A stretch of DNA of 53,734 bases, taken from positions 1 to 53,734 of the IMG/VR virus record IMGVR_UViG_3300048131_000244, one strand, 5' to 3'. Position numbers and translations under genes: made by a program. Below the pieces are notes generated by a model, which searched no databases, had not been told where the DNA came from, and saw nothing but the letters and a program-made list of their open reading frames with translations. Each line of letters begins with the position of its first letter. Position 1 is the first letter of the stretch. This DNA comes from a virus. Shown here in pieces: positions 1-8,927 of this stretch.

Positions 1-414
1 ATGAAAAAGTTTTTGTTTATAATTTTAGTGCTACTTGTAGCTTCTTGTGGTTCATACACAATTACCTCTTATCATGATCCTATTAAAAATGTTTTAGCTG
101 TTACCAAAAGTGGGGATACTGTTCAAGTTTCACTTAGAGAATTAGAATCTCAAAAATATAATAATTACACTAGGTATTATCTATACAATGATTGGAGATT
201 AAATAATTGGGATTATCCTTATAGATACTATAACTTTTCTTATGGTATTCCTTATAGATACAAAACTTACATCCCACCTAAAAAATATACCCCCAAACCT
301 AAAACTAAAGTTTATTCATCTACTCCAAGAGGTAGAACAAATAATCAAAATCGTAATTACTCTTCAAATAGCACAAATCGCAGATCTAGTGAAGGGAGAC
401 GCAATAATCAATAG
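1..414 (+). CDS. Small Tyr/Arg-rich lipoprotein
   Basis: The first 16 residues form a lipoprotein signal peptide: MKK, a hydrophobic run, then a lipobox VASC with Cys16 as the likely lipidated residue. The mature part (about 120 residues) is rich in Tyr, Asn and Arg, with a Tyr/Trp-rich middle and a basic low-complexity tail. It is probably exported and anchored in a membrane of the infected cell. I recognise no family. The window opens exactly on this ATG, so its promoter and upstream neighbour cannot be seen. It resembles in style the lipoprotein at 49862 and may belong to the same envelope theme. A late-type promoter separates it from the next gene. Confidence 0.6.
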   Translation: MKKFLFIILVLLVASCGSYTITSYHDPIKNVLAVTKSGDTVQVSLRELESQKYNNYTRYYLYNDWRLNNWDYPYRYYNFSYGIPYRYKTYIPPKKYTPKPKTKVYSSTPRGRTNNQNRNYSSNSTNRRSSEGRRNNQ

Positions 415-421
415 ACTCTTA

Positions 422-431
422 ATATTTATAA
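422..431 (+). promoter_or_regulatory. Late-type promoter motif ATATTTATAA
   Basis: A perfect ATATTTATAA lies 16 bases before the ATG at 448. Here it continues as AATA, so the site also contains a full forward TATAAATA (427-434), the T4 late -10 box. The same element recurs before many virion genes in this window. Confidence 0.65.
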
Positions 432-447
432 ATAAAAATATATTACA

Positions 448-882
448 ATGGCCGAATTTAACTATACTGAGTATTTAAAAAATAATCCTTTACTACAAGA
501 GGAAATAAAAGAAAAACTACTCACTGAATCTTTAGAAACAACTGAAGAAGTAACTGAAGAAGCTCCTTCATCTAAAACCACTGTATCTGCATTAAAGGCA
601 CAAATCAAAGAATTTATCCTTGATTCTTTATCAGAAGAACCAGTAACTGAAGAAGAAGAAGATGATATTGAAGCTGATATCGAAGATGAAGTAGATATTG
701 ATGTTGAAGAACCTGCTGTAGATGCTGCACCTGAAGCTGGTCTTTCTAAAGACGAACAAGAAATTCAAGATAGCCTAAAATTAGCTTATGACAATGCTGT
801 AGCTATCGGTGATGATAAATTAGCTGATCAGATTGGTAATTCAATTACCTTCTTTACTAGAACTCACGTTGTAGAAAGATAA
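448..882 (+). CDS. Acidic putative internal head protein
   Basis: This 144-residue protein is very acidic, with a Glu/Asp-rich middle (about residues 30-95). Its N-terminus ([18 protein letters not shown]) loosely resembles the capsid-targeting tags seen at 6707 and 7031. The C-terminal 45 residues look like a folded helical segment. It has no signal peptide or membrane segment. It is the first gene of a block of likely virion proteins (448-7306) behind a late-type promoter, and ends one base before the next gene. Function is inferred from context only; it could be a prohead core or packaged internal protein. Confidence 0.55.
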   Translation: MAEFNYTEYLKNNPLLQEEIKEKLLTESLETTEEVTEEAPSSKTTVSALKAQIKEFILDSLSEEPVTEEEEDDIEADIEDEVDIDVEEPAVDAAPEAGLSKDEQEIQDSLKLAYDNAVAIGDDKLADQIGNSITFFTRTHVVER

Positions 883-883
883 T

Positions 884-3481
884 ATGATCAATGAGCGTAA
901 ATTATCAGAAAACGAACTAGATGCACGTGTTGGATCAGTTAAAGGGCTATTGAAAAATAAGCGTGCTCTAGTTAAAAAGTATGGTAAAGACGCAGAAAAA
1001 GTTATGTACGGTATTGCTACTAAACAAGCTAAGAAAAAAGTAGAAAATATGAACTTAGACAAAGTAAGGGAATTAGTAAAAGATGCTCTCACAGTTAAAG
1101 AGGCATCTCCATTTGTATTAGCAGCAGACGCAGCTAGAGACGCAGGTAAAAAAGAATTTGAATTCCCTAAAGGAAGTGGTAAAATGCACCCTGTTACAAT
1201 CAAACAAGATATTGATGAAATAGATAATAGTGAATTTGCTATGAAGCTTAGAGCACCTAAATCTAAACCATCAAAACCTGAACCATCTAGAGGTGGAATC
1301 GATTACGATGAAGCTTTAACATTAAGAGGAATGTTAGCTGATTTAGAAAATGAAAGAGATCAATTATTTAGAGATATGGAGCAAGAAGCTGAACCAGAAG
1401 GTGGGCCAATTGCAGATAGATATGGTGATGAATTAAATAAAATTGAAGACCGTATAGATAAAATTCGTAGACAACTTCGTGATTATGATATGAATGAAGC
1501 ATCATATGGTAGCAAATATGGTTATACAGATGATGAACTTAGGGGTGATGAATTTTCAGGTTCAGACCCTAAAGCAGGTTCAACTATTAAAGGTACTGGT
1601 TTTATGGCTCCTAGACAAAAACCTAAAGATAAAAAAGAAAAACTTAAAGAAGATAGTAGAGAAGAAGCTATTGCTTATTTTCAACAAGCAATAAAGTTAA
1701 GTCATACTAATAAAGTAAGAAACCTTATATTAAAAGCTGCTAAAGAATTAGGGTTAGAAATCCCTAAAGTATGGACAGAAAATGTAAATGAAAAGAAATT
1801 AAACGAAGATAGTAGAGAAGAAGCTATTGAAGATCTAAAATTTTTCCTTCAAGATCTAGAAGCTAAAAGTGAGGAAGCTCGTGGTATTGTACAAGATATT
1901 AATCCTAATGAAGTTGATATTTTAGATAGATATGGAGCATTCGACTTTGGATTTAGTCAAAACCCCAATGATACTACATTACAATCTTTCTATCAAGAAC
2001 TAACTGGTGAAGATGGTGAGATTTATGAAGGAGATGTAGATGAAAGTGCAAAAGAAGAAGAAAATATTACTATTATTCCTTTAGCTAAATGGAAAGCCCA
2101 TCAATTTTGGTACGATAAAATGATCAAATCAGGAGCATTAGATCCTTCTAAAATTAGAATCGATAGAGGAGAGGATCTAGATGAAGATCTAGACGTAGGT
2201 CATCAAGACAACGAACCCCACATGCTTAAAAAAGATTTATATAGAATAGCTAAATATGCAGCTGAACTATATAAAATGATGGACAAATACGATCAAGGTG
2301 GAGAAGTAGATTTTCCACATTGGTGGCAAGGTAAAGTAATCAAAGCTAGAGATTACATGGTATCTGCTAAACATTATTTAGATGGTGAGGAAAAAGTAGA
2401 CCAAATTGATGCTATGTTAAATGAAGTAAATTATAAAACCCATACTGAACCTAAACATTTTGATATCTGCCCAGGTGCAGAAGCTTTAAGAGATGAACTT
2501 TTAGCTAGTGGAAAAACAGCTGAAGAATTAGGTGAATGGACTTACAGACATGATCAATTATTTAAATTAGAAAAAGATGTTCTTGATTCTAAAAAAGCAG
2601 ATGATAGACATGTTAAAGCAGCAGAAAAATTAAAATCTATACTTATTAATTTATCTAGAGATTTAGGTATTGATGCTGATAAAGTTGGATACTTAAAAGG
2701 TCATGTTGACAAAATAAAAGATGTTGCAAGCGGAGTTAAAGAAATGAAACTCAAAAAAGACCCACCAGAAGATGGAATAAAACCTGGTACTTATGCTGGT
2801 AAAGCAGTAGTGGTCCATATGGAGGGTCCTGAAACTGAATGGAAAGTAGAATTTATTGATAGTGGTAAAATAGTAGATTATGCTGATGTTATAGCTAATC
2901 TTAAGTTTGACGATGATACTAGACCAACAGATTACATGCAACGTAGAATGTATGATAAAGACTACTTAAACGAAGAAATGGATGGTGGTCAATTATTTGA
3001 TTATTTTAACACTAAATATGTAGTAGATGATCATTTTCATAGTGATGATAGTTACATTGTTAAAAGAGAACCATCTGGAAAAGATCAATATGTAATATTT
3101 GATTACGATAAAGATAAAGATCAGTTCCAAATTAGACAAATGGGTGGTTATCGAATTGATCAAAAAGAAGCTGAAAAAGCTGGAATGAGAGAAACAAGCA
3201 GATTAGCTAGAGCAGGAATGGATGCTTATATGGTAGATGGTAATTATTCACCAACTCCTATTTCAGTTAAAGGATTAAAAGATATAGTTGATCATGTAAT
3301 GGGTGGTTTAAGTAGAGAAGCAGATGCACAACAATCTTTTTATGCTAGAAGAGGCCCAACATCAGGTACTGTAGATGAAGAAAAAATCGAAGTAGATGCT
3401 GATACTAAATTTGAATTACCCCTAAAACACCTTATCCAAAAACATGTTAAAGAAGTATTAGGTAAAAAATCTACAAAATAA
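884..3481 (+). CDS. Large helical putative virion protein
   Basis: This 865-residue protein is hydrophilic and largely helical. The N-terminal 70 residues are Lys-rich ([19 protein letters not shown]). Residues around 255-330 hold an imperfect internal repeat beginning DSREEAI, each copy preceded by a Lys-Leu-(Lys/Asn)-Glu stretch. Several LxE tripeptides fit prohead-protease sites, so the protein may be processed. No enzyme motif is evident. It overlaps the next gene at a TAATG junction. The position in the 448-7306 block suggests a structural or internal-head role; no named family is recognised. Confidence 0.55.
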   Translation: MINERKLSENELDARVGSVKGLLKNKRALVKKYGKDAEKVMYGIATKQAKKKVENMNLDKVRELVKDALTVKEASPFVLAADAARDAGKKEFEFPKGSGKMHPVTIKQDIDEIDNSEFAMKLRAPKSKPSKPEPSRGGIDYDEALTLRGMLADLENERDQLFRDMEQEAEPEGGPIADRYGDELNKIEDRIDKIRRQLRDYDMNEASYGSKYGYTDDELRGDEFSGSDPKAGSTIKGTGFMAPRQKPKDKKEKLKEDSREEAIAYFQQAIKLSHTNKVRNLILKAAKELGLEIPKVWTENVNEKKLNEDSREEAIEDLKFFLQDLEAKSEEARGIVQDINPNEVDILDRYGAFDFGFSQNPNDTTLQSFYQELTGEDGEIYEGDVDESAKEEENITIIPLAKWKAHQFWYDKMIKSGALDPSKIRIDRGEDLDEDLDVGHQDNEPHMLKKDLYRIAKYAAELYKMMDKYDQGGEVDFPHWWQGKVIKARDYMVSAKHYLDGEEKVDQIDAMLNEVNYKTHTEPKHFDICPGAEALRDELLASGKTAEELGEWTYRHDQLFKLEKDVLDSKKADDRHVKAAEKLKSILINLSRDLGIDADKVGYLKGHVDKIKDVASGVKEMKLKKDPPEDGIKPGTYAGKAVVVHMEGPETEWKVEFIDSGKIVDYADVIANLKFDDDTRPTDYMQRRMYDKDYLNEEMDGGQLFDYFNTKYVVDDHFHSDDSYIVKREPSGKDQYVIFDYDKDKDQFQIRQMGGYRIDQKEAEKAGMRETSRLARAGMDAYMVDGNYSPTPISVKGLKDIVDHVMGGLSREADAQQSFYARRGPTSGTVDEEKIEVDADTKFELPLKHLIQKHVKEVLGKKSTK

Positions 3482-3924
3482 TGACAGCTTCAGAACTAAA
3501 AGACAAACTCAAACCTCTAATTCAGCAGGTATATAAATCTAAAGCAAAAGCAGAAGATGCTGTCTTACCTTATGATGAATTAACTAAGTTCCCAGAACTT
3601 AAATTAATTATAATTGATTTACTTACTTCAGACTTTGATAAATTTTTAGAATCAATTGACTGGGTTTCACCACGACCAACTATATTTAGAATTAATCTAC
3701 TAAATGGTGAAAACTTTATGTTAGAATATAATAATAGAAGTTGGGTAGCTAAAGTTGAAGGTAAAAAATACTATTTGTTAAACTTAGACGAAGAAGAGCG
3801 TGCTGCTCAATCTATAGGTCGTATATTACAATATGGAGCTAAAGCTTCAGGTGTTGCTGGAGGCGCAGATGTTGAAGATGCAGAAGATATAGATACTGAA
3901 ACAGAAGAAACAGATGAAGCATAA
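3481..3924 (+). CDS. Conserved-looking hypothetical protein (virion block)
   Basis: This 147-residue protein has a helical N-terminus, then a beta-rich stretch (PTIFRINLLNGENFMLEY), then an acidic Glu/Asp-rich tail. It starts inside the stop codon of the previous gene and ends inside the start of the next one (both TAATG), which implies translational coupling. I do not recognise the family. The coupling to both neighbours suggests that the three products act together, probably in the virion. Confidence 0.5.
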   Translation: MTASELKDKLKPLIQQVYKSKAKAEDAVLPYDELTKFPELKLIIIDLLTSDFDKFLESIDWVSPRPTIFRINLLNGENFMLEYNNRSWVAKVEGKKYYLLNLDEEERAAQSIGRILQYGAKASGVAGGADVEDAEDIDTETEETDEA

Positions 3925-5435
3925 TGAACGTATTCGATAAGTTTTTTAAGAAATTTTCCTATAAATTTGATAAAGGATATCCTGACATGAATAATACTCA
4001 GGATGTTTTGTTGTTAGAGTCGCTTATTAGTGAAGTAGTTACTAAAGACATTATCTTAGAAAACCAGGATTTAATTTCACTTATCAAATCAAATATTAAG
4101 GATTATGGGGATTTAGAAGCATCCGGTAGGGATACCATTAAATTAATATTTTCAGATATTCCTAATAGGGGTGGTAAATCCGATTCAATGCGTAAAGATG
4201 TTTACGATGAATTAAAATCTTTAGCCGATAAAGAAGAATCTCTAAGTGATTTTAAATTTGATGTTGGGGGTGGTTCTTCCTTAGGAAGCGTTATTGTTAA
4301 CTTCAATGATAAAAAATACAGATTAATAGTTAAAGGAGCTTCTAGTGATACAGCTAGTGATACAGATGTTAAAGAGGCATTAGTATCTTTATTTTATATT
4401 ACTAATATAGATAGCCCCTTTAATAAAGAAAATTACAAAAGTAGAGTTAATAGTTTAATTGAAATAGCTGAAAAAGGCATTCCTGGTGAAACTAGTAATG
4501 CTTCACAAAAAGTAGTAGCCTACTTATCGGCAACGGCAGATGATAATAAAGCAAGTAATGTTACATTTATCAACCAACCCTTATCATCAGCACTAGCTAT
4601 TAAAGAAGTTTACCCAGGTCAAAAATTAATTCGTACTGGTTTATTTGATACTATTAGAAGTAAAGCACAATCTTTAACAGGATTACCTGCAGATAAATGG
4701 TGCCCCGGAGATTTATATGTTCAATTAGGCCCCGTTAATTTAACTGAAGACGATAATATTGAACTAATTAACGATTTATTTAATGATGAGTGGGGTGCAG
4801 ATGATAAACCCCTTACAGCTGTATCATTAAAACAAGCAGATGCCCAGGGTGGTAAAGCTAAAGCTTTATTAAACAAATATGCTTCTGCCAAATCTGATTA
4901 CAATTTAACTAAAGATGAAATTGCTTTCAATAATCAAGGATATATTAATGGTATCAAACGATTAAGAGATAGTATTTCTAAATTAGTAGGGGGTAACTCA
5001 AACATTGAATATAATATTGAAGATAGTGATTTAAAAGATGAAACTCGTTTTTTAAGAGGTAAATACGCTGCCCTAAAATCAATTGAATTTTTATTTAAAC
5101 AATTTAATGCTGATGAAGTTGATGAAGCCATAGTAGCTTTAGTAGGTTTTGCCCTTTCATTAACTGGAGTTAATCCAACATTCTTTAAAATAACGGGACA
5201 AAAATCCGGTGCACCCGGAAAAGTAGATAAATTTTCAAGAGGTCAAAATGTTATTTTATTTAATGTAGATGGGGATTATGAACCTATACAAATTGATGAT
5301 ACTTCATCCTTTGGTGGTTTAAAAATCAATTTTAAAATTGAAAAAGGTGGTCAACCATATGCCGTGGCAATTAATGCCCGAAATAACGGTAATACTCAAG
5401 GTACTTTAGAAGTGCAAAAAATTAAAAAAATATAA
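3924..5435 (+). CDS. Putative virion protein with possible nuclease-like fold
   Basis: This 503-residue protein has no signal peptide. An acidic helical N-terminus contains LxE-type sites (VLLLESLISE). Around residues 255-320, KWCPGDLYV is followed by AVSLKQADAQGG. That spacing (P-x-D, a strand, then S-x-K) recalls the core of PD-(D/E)XK nuclease folds, but the usual second acid is replaced by Ser, so catalysis is doubtful. The C-terminus is beta-rich. It is coupled to the gene before (TAATG) and lies two bases before the next. A structural or DNA-end-binding role is possible; the nuclease likeness is my inference. Confidence 0.5.
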   Translation: MNVFDKFFKKFSYKFDKGYPDMNNTQDVLLLESLISEVVTKDIILENQDLISLIKSNIKDYGDLEASGRDTIKLIFSDIPNRGGKSDSMRKDVYDELKSLADKEESLSDFKFDVGGGSSLGSVIVNFNDKKYRLIVKGASSDTASDTDVKEALVSLFYITNIDSPFNKENYKSRVNSLIEIAEKGIPGETSNASQKVVAYLSATADDNKASNVTFINQPLSSALAIKEVYPGQKLIRTGLFDTIRSKAQSLTGLPADKWCPGDLYVQLGPVNLTEDDNIELINDLFNDEWGADDKPLTAVSLKQADAQGGKAKALLNKYASAKSDYNLTKDEIAFNNQGYINGIKRLRDSISKLVGGNSNIEYNIEDSDLKDETRFLRGKYAALKSIEFLFKQFNADEVDEAIVALVGFALSLTGVNPTFFKITGQKSGAPGKVDKFSRGQNVILFNVDGDYEPIQIDDTSSFGGLKINFKIEKGGQPYAVAINARNNGNTQGTLEVQKIKKI

Positions 5436-5437
5436 TT

Positions 5438-6361
5438 ATGTGTAAGTGCGGCTGCGGAACATGCGAAACAAAAATAACAGGACCTTTACTAACTGAAAGT
5501 AAAGTTAAGTCTTTATTATCTGAAGGTCTAAACCACCATATCAGCAATGCAATTCCATTGCATGAAACTGTTTATAGATATGGTTCAGTCAAACACTTAT
5601 CTTTAATTAAAGAAGCACGTAAATTATATTCACGTAATGTAATTGACCTAAACGAATTTGATACTGAATTAGTTAAAACACATTTAGGAGAGTGGGGTAT
5701 ATTTGAAGGTGAAAGTGTACCATTAGATTTACCTATGTTATCAGAACAAATGGATATCTACGATGACATTGCAAATTCAGAATTTGGAATGGATTATGAC
5801 CAATTAGGTTCAAATGAAAAAGAATGGGTTCGTGATGAAATAGATAATATGTCTATGAGTGAAGCTTATAGTGGTTTTCTAAGAAACCCAGAAGATCCAG
5901 ATTCCGAAAAATTTGAACCTACAGGACCAGTAGCTCAATTTAAAGAAGATTTAAGAGCATTATTTGGTAAATTTAAGGGTGATTTGAAAAATCCTGAATT
6001 TATAAAAGGAGTAGCTCAAATAATGGCTAATTGGAAATCACTTTTAAGAAGCCAATTAGACGAAAAGAAAAAAGCTAAGAAAAAGAAAAAAGACCCACCA
6101 ATTGGAAAACCAAAACGTGGTGGTTCTAAAGCATATTATGTTTATGTGAGAGACCCTAAAACCAAAAAAATTAAAAAGGTATCATTTGGGTCAGGTGGTT
6201 TAAGAGCTAAAATTAACAATCCTAAAGCACGTAATGCATTTGCTAAACGACACAGATGTAGTACCAAAAACGATAGAACAAAACCAGGATATTGGTCTTG
6301 TAGATTACCTCGATATGCTAAAGCATTAGGTTTAGGTAATAATAAGAATACATTCTGGTAA
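5438..6361 (+). CDS. Virion-associated protein with basic C-terminal domain
   Basis: This 307-residue protein starts with a Cys cluster (MCKCGCGTC) that could bind metal, followed by LxE sites (GPLLTES, KSLLSEG, LPMLSEQ). The C-terminal 100 residues are strongly basic: a Lys-rich linker, then a domain with KKVSFGSGGL, NPKARNAFAKRHRC and PGYWSCRL. I know this C-terminal pattern from proteins of other marine T4-like phages, where the function is unsettled. The basic, Cys-containing domain could bind DNA inside the head. It ends one base before the zinc-ribbon ORF. Confidence 0.55.
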   Translation: MCKCGCGTCETKITGPLLTESKVKSLLSEGLNHHISNAIPLHETVYRYGSVKHLSLIKEARKLYSRNVIDLNEFDTELVKTHLGEWGIFEGESVPLDLPMLSEQMDIYDDIANSEFGMDYDQLGSNEKEWVRDEIDNMSMSEAYSGFLRNPEDPDSEKFEPTGPVAQFKEDLRALFGKFKGDLKNPEFIKGVAQIMANWKSLLRSQLDEKKKAKKKKKDPPIGKPKRGGSKAYYVYVRDPKTKKIKKVSFGSGGLRAKINNPKARNAFAKRHRCSTKNDRTKPGYWSCRLPRYAKALGLGNNKNTFW

Positions 6362-6362
6362 A

Positions 6363-6485
6363 ATGTATTGTAAGAAGTGTAAAGTAGAAATGAGATATAT
6401 TTCTTCTAAACAAAATGGCTCATACCATATATGCTCTAAATGTAATAAAGTTATAATTGAAATAAATGAATCCTTATCAAAATAA
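6363..6485 (+). CDS. 40-residue zinc-ribbon protein
   Basis: This small frame encodes 40 residues with two CxxC knuckles: MYCKKC near the start and HICSKC at residues 23-28, separated by a short hairpin-like linker. That is a minimal zinc ribbon. It starts one base after the stop of the previous gene, and its last 20 bases overlap the cupin gene. The paired CxxC motifs and the tight spacing argue that it is real. Role unknown; it may be a regulator or a zinc-binding accessory. Confidence 0.6.
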   Translation: MYCKKCKVEMRYISSKQNGSYHICSKCNKVIIEINESLSK

Positions 6486-6714
6486 AGGTAACGTAAGAAC
6501 ATTCTCTAAGGATGTAGATCCAATGGATCTTATATGGCATACTGATCTAGAAGATAGAACAATTGAGATACTAGAAGGTAAAGGTTGGCAATTTCAACGA
6601 GACAACGAATTACCTTTGGTACTTAAAGAAGGAGATCGTATATTTATACCACGACACCAAGTTCATAGAGTAATAAAAGGTACAACTGATTTAAAAATAA
6701 AAATAAATGGGTAA
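6466..6714 (+). CDS. Small cupin-fold protein
   Basis: This 82-residue protein has the single-domain cupin pattern: a first strand with an acidic turn (HTDLEDRTIEILEG), a KGWQF strand, then LKEGDRIFIPRHQVHRVIKG. The last piece matches the second cupin motif (G-D-x-x-x-I-P-x-x-x-x-H). The metal-binding set looks reduced to one or two His, so a binding role is as likely as an enzymatic one. Similar tiny cupins occur among structural-region genes of marine T4-like phages. It overlaps both the zinc ribbon and the next gene (8 bases). Confidence 0.65.
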   Translation: MNPYQNKGNVRTFSKDVDPMDLIWHTDLEDRTIEILEGKGWQFQRDNELPLVLKEGDRIFIPRHQVHRVIKGTTDLKIKING

Positions 6715-6754
6715 TTTTGATTTAAAAAAATATTTAGCTGAAGGTAGGCTATTT
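6707..6754 (+). repeat. Direct repeat, copy 1 (tag-coding sequence)
   Basis: These 48 bases match 7031-7078 at 43 positions and encode the FDLKKYL tag. The identity stops abruptly after the tag, so the tag moved or was copied as a unit. Confidence 0.8.
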
Positions 6755-7027
6755 GAAGATAGTAAGTCCAATCAACTTCTTATGGTATTACAACGTAACC
6801 AAGCTGAAGTAGAACAACAACTAGGTACTCAATTAGCAAATTGGGACATTGACAACAATGATGATGCTTCAGCTACTGATGTAGACGAATTTGCTGGATT
6901 TTCATTTAAACTAGCTGATGAAGTACCTATGGATTTTAAAGGTGGTGGTTTTGGTGATGATGACACAGACCCAGAAATAATTAATATCGCTGGAAATAAA
7001 ATCGCAGTAATAAAATATAATTTATAA
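6707..7027 (+). CDS. Small protein with capsid-targeting-like N-terminal tag
   Basis: This 106-residue acidic protein begins MGNFDLKKYLAEGRL. The stretch up to Ala-Glu resembles the T4 capsid-targeting sequence (a short amphipathic helix cut after a hydrophobic-x-Glu by the gp21 protease). Removing it would leave about 94 residues. The first 48 bases are nearly identical to the start of the next gene (43 of 48), so the tag was duplicated or exchanged. No catalytic motif is visible. I infer a packaged internal head protein. Confidence 0.6.
   Translation: MGNFDLKKYLAEGRLFEDSKSNQLLMVLQRNQAEVEQQLGTQLANWDIDNNDDASATDVDEFAGFSFKLADEVPMDFKGGGFGDDDTDPEIINIAGNKIAVIKYNL
6998..7015 (+). repeat. AAATCGCAGTAAT motif, copy inside CDS
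   Basis: The 17 bases AAATCGCAGTAATAAAA occur here inside the end of the 6707 gene and again at 50508. A shorter form (AAATCGCAGTAAT) is at 47724. The function is unknown; see the copies flanking the envelope cassette. Confidence 0.4.
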
Positions 7028-7030
7028 AAA

Positions 7031-7078
7031 ATGGATAACTTTGATTTAAAAAAATATTTAGTTGAAGGTAAGCTATTA
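7031..7078 (+). repeat. Direct repeat, copy 2 (tag-coding sequence)
   Basis: This is the second copy of the tag-coding sequence at 6707-6754 (43 of 48 bases identical). Confidence 0.8.
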
Positions 7079-7306
7079 AAAGAAGCAGTGATGTGGAATT
7101 GGGATGGAGATAGAAACTCTTTAGAAGAAGTTCCTCCTAAATTTAAAGCCGCTGTAAAAGCAGTAATAGGTGATGAGTTAGATGATGATACATTTGAGGA
7201 GGCATTTGATGGTATAAAAAACTTTCACGCAGATGAAGCGGGAGAAGGAGAACAAACTTTTAATTCTGACCACTGGGCAGAACAAATAGAAATGGATTAC
7301 TTATAA
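7031..7306 (+). CDS. Small protein with capsid-targeting-like tag (paralogous start)
   Basis: This 91-residue acidic protein begins MDNFDLKKYLVEGKL, the same tag as the preceding gene, with a predicted prohead-protease cut after Val-Glu. After the tag the two proteins are unrelated by eye: this one has WNWDGDRNSLEEVP and a very acidic C-terminal half. The pattern (shared leader, different body) fits different cargoes sent to the prohead. It lies three bases after the previous gene and is the last of the block before a terminator. Confidence 0.6.
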   Translation: MDNFDLKKYLVEGKLLKEAVMWNWDGDRNSLEEVPPKFKAAVKAVIGDELDDDTFEEAFDGIKNFHADEAGEGEQTFNSDHWAEQIEMDYL

Positions 7307-7374
7307 TAAAGTTAAAATAAAAAACATATAGGATAGATTCATAGCCTATCCGATTAGAAATAATTAAAGAGATC

Positions 7375-7404
7375 TGTGGCCTCCGTTTGGAGGCCACATT
7401 TAAG
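7375..7404 (+). terminator. Strong hairpin, likely terminator
   Basis: A perfect 10-bp stem, TGTGGCCTCC / GGAGGCCACA, closes on a GTTT loop (7375-7398). It is followed only by TTTAAGTTT, so the U tract is weak. It ends the 448-7306 virion block. Its loop and right arm also contain the TTGG of the next promoter, so terminator and promoter overlap. A weaker hairpin (GGATAG / CTATCC) lies just upstream at about 7331-7351. Confidence 0.75.
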
Positions 7405-7419
7405 TTTCGTATATTAATG
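7387..7419 (+). promoter_or_regulatory. Host-type promoter P1 (TTG-N20-TATATTAATG)
   Basis: TTG at 7387-7389, exactly 20 bases, then TATATTAATG at 7410-7419. This matches the Bacteroidetes housekeeping layout (-33 TTG, -7 TAnnTTTG) and four other sites in this window with identical spacing. It lies 20 bases before the ATG at 7440 and would start the FAD-protein operon. Confidence 0.7.
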
Positions 7420-7439
7420 TGTTAAAAATAGAAGTATAG

Positions 7440-7595
7440 ATGAATATAGATAAAGAATTCTACTTAGTAAGAAAAAAAGAAGGTAATTCATTTCAAAGAT
7501 TAATGATGTTTTTTTTAGAACAAAATAAAAAACATGGTGCTAGTTTTGGAGTAGCAGGAATGTATAATACTTTAAATAGATTTTATGGCGAGTAA
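7440..7595 (+). CDS. Small hypothetical protein (51 residues)
   Basis: This short frame starts MNIDKEFYLVRKKEG and ends inside the next gene, overlapping it by 11 bases. It is the first ATG after host-type promoter P1 and is mixed-charge with a helical middle (QRLMMFFLEQNKKHG). I recognise no family. Position and spacing make it a likely real gene, possibly helping translation of the FAD protein by coupling. Confidence 0.5.
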   Translation: MNIDKEFYLVRKKEGNSFQRLMMFFLEQNKKHGASFGVAGMYNTLNRFYGE

Positions 7596-8895
7596 AAACG
7601 TAGTAATGATTGGAGCAGGTGTAGCAAATGTAAATGCTGCTACCAAGCTAATTGACAACGGATTTAAAGGTAAAATTACTATTATTGATATGGGTAAAGA
7701 CCCATATAGAAGACCATACGAAGAGGTAATGACAGGTTTCCTAGGAGCAGGTGGTTGGAGTGATGGTAAACTAACTTATCACACAGCTATTGGTGGTCAT
7801 CTTTCTAAATATACTGGTGATGAAAAAGCAATGGAGTTGATGGATCAAGTGATTGAAAACTTTAAACGTTTCCACCCTAAACCAGAAGAAGTACAATGTT
7901 CAAACCCAATTGCAGAACCAGATTTTATTAAACCATACTTTGGATTAAGACTATTTCCAGTATGGCACGTTGGTACTGATTATTTACATGAAATAGGTAA
8001 AAATTGGTATGACTTTTTAGTTGATAATGGTGTTGAATTTCATTGGGAAACTAAAGTAACTGATATTGATTTTGAAAATAACAAAGCCATTCTTTGGGAG
8101 AATGAACGAAAGCAAGCTTATCTAAGATACGATGAACTTATCTTTGGAGTAGGTAAATCAGGTATTGATTTTGGTAAACAATTAGCCGAAAAATATGATT
8201 TACCAACTGAACCTAAACCAGTTCAAATAGGTGTTAGATTTGAAGCACCACAAAAACACTTTCAAAAATTAATTGATGTTTCTTACGATTTCAAATTATA
8301 TAGAAAATATGAAGATAAAGGAGTATCACTAAGATCATTTTGTACAAATAATAATGCTGCTTATGTTGCTGTAGAAGAAACATATGGTGATCACAGTTAC
8401 AATGGCCACGCTAAAAAAGATGAATCATTTAGAAATGATATGACTAACTTTGGTATTCTAATGGAAGTTAGAGGTATAGATAAACCATTTGATTGGTCTA
8501 GAGAAGTAGTAAATAAACTACAGAAAAATGGTACTGGTTTATATTACAGCCCAACTAGAGAACCATCTACAACATCTGAAGGTGTAGATGTATCAGCAGT
8601 TAAAGTAGATACACTGCATGAAATATCTAAAGCAATGCAACCCTATTTTGGTTATGTTTATGATTTTATTGAGGATATGAAAAAGGTATTCCCAACACTT
8701 AAGGATGATTGGGGTATTTATGTTCCTGAAGTAAAATACCTTTCACCTGAACCCTTAGTTAATTACGATGATTTGTCTTTAACTAAATTTCCAAATGTTC
8801 ACTTTGTAGGTGATGCTTTAAGTGCTAGAGGTATTACAGTATCAGGTTCTCAAGGTACACTTGTTGCCGAGAAAATTTTGGAAAAACTAAAATAA
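7585..8895 (+). CDS. FAD-dependent oxidoreductase-like protein
   Basis: This 436-residue protein has a Rossmann dinucleotide fold at the N-terminus (VVMIGAGVANVNAA, residues 6-19, ending in the acid of IIDMG), which binds FAD. A C-terminal segment, VHFVGDALSARGITVSGSQG, matches the second FAD-contacting motif (G-D-A). The middle is a substrate domain with aromatic and basic patches. This resembles the family of uncharacterised FAD-dependent dehydrogenases. No substrate can be named. It is driven by host-type promoter P1, apart from the virion genes, so it is a candidate metabolic helper gene. Confidence 0.75.
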   Translation: MASKNVVMIGAGVANVNAATKLIDNGFKGKITIIDMGKDPYRRPYEEVMTGFLGAGGWSDGKLTYHTAIGGHLSKYTGDEKAMELMDQVIENFKRFHPKPEEVQCSNPIAEPDFIKPYFGLRLFPVWHVGTDYLHEIGKNWYDFLVDNGVEFHWETKVTDIDFENNKAILWENERKQAYLRYDELIFGVGKSGIDFGKQLAEKYDLPTEPKPVQIGVRFEAPQKHFQKLIDVSYDFKLYRKYEDKGVSLRSFCTNNNAAYVAVEETYGDHSYNGHAKKDESFRNDMTNFGILMEVRGIDKPFDWSREVVNKLQKNGTGLYYSPTREPSTTSEGVDVSAVKVDTLHEISKAMQPYFGYVYDFIEDMKKVFPTLKDDWGIYVPEVKYLSPEPLVNYDDLSLTKFPNVHFVGDALSARGITVSGSQGTLVAEKILEKLK

Positions 8896-8910
8896 TTTCG
8901 TATATTTACG
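8878..8910 (+). promoter_or_regulatory. Host-type promoter P2 (TTG-N20-TATATTTACG)
   Basis: TTG at 8878-8880, 20 bases, then TATATTTACG at 8901-8910, which is 17 bases before the ATG at 8928. The -7 region differs from TAnnTTTG only at the last base, and the same 10-mer occurs in promoter P4. The TTG lies within the end of the FAD gene. Confidence 0.75.
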
Positions 8911-8927
8911 TAAATAAAATTAAAAAC

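Noticed and set aside
242-478. Second-frame open reading frame overlapping the first two genes
   Set aside because: It covers the lipoprotein tail and the late promoter; the sequence is basic low complexity with no conserved feature.
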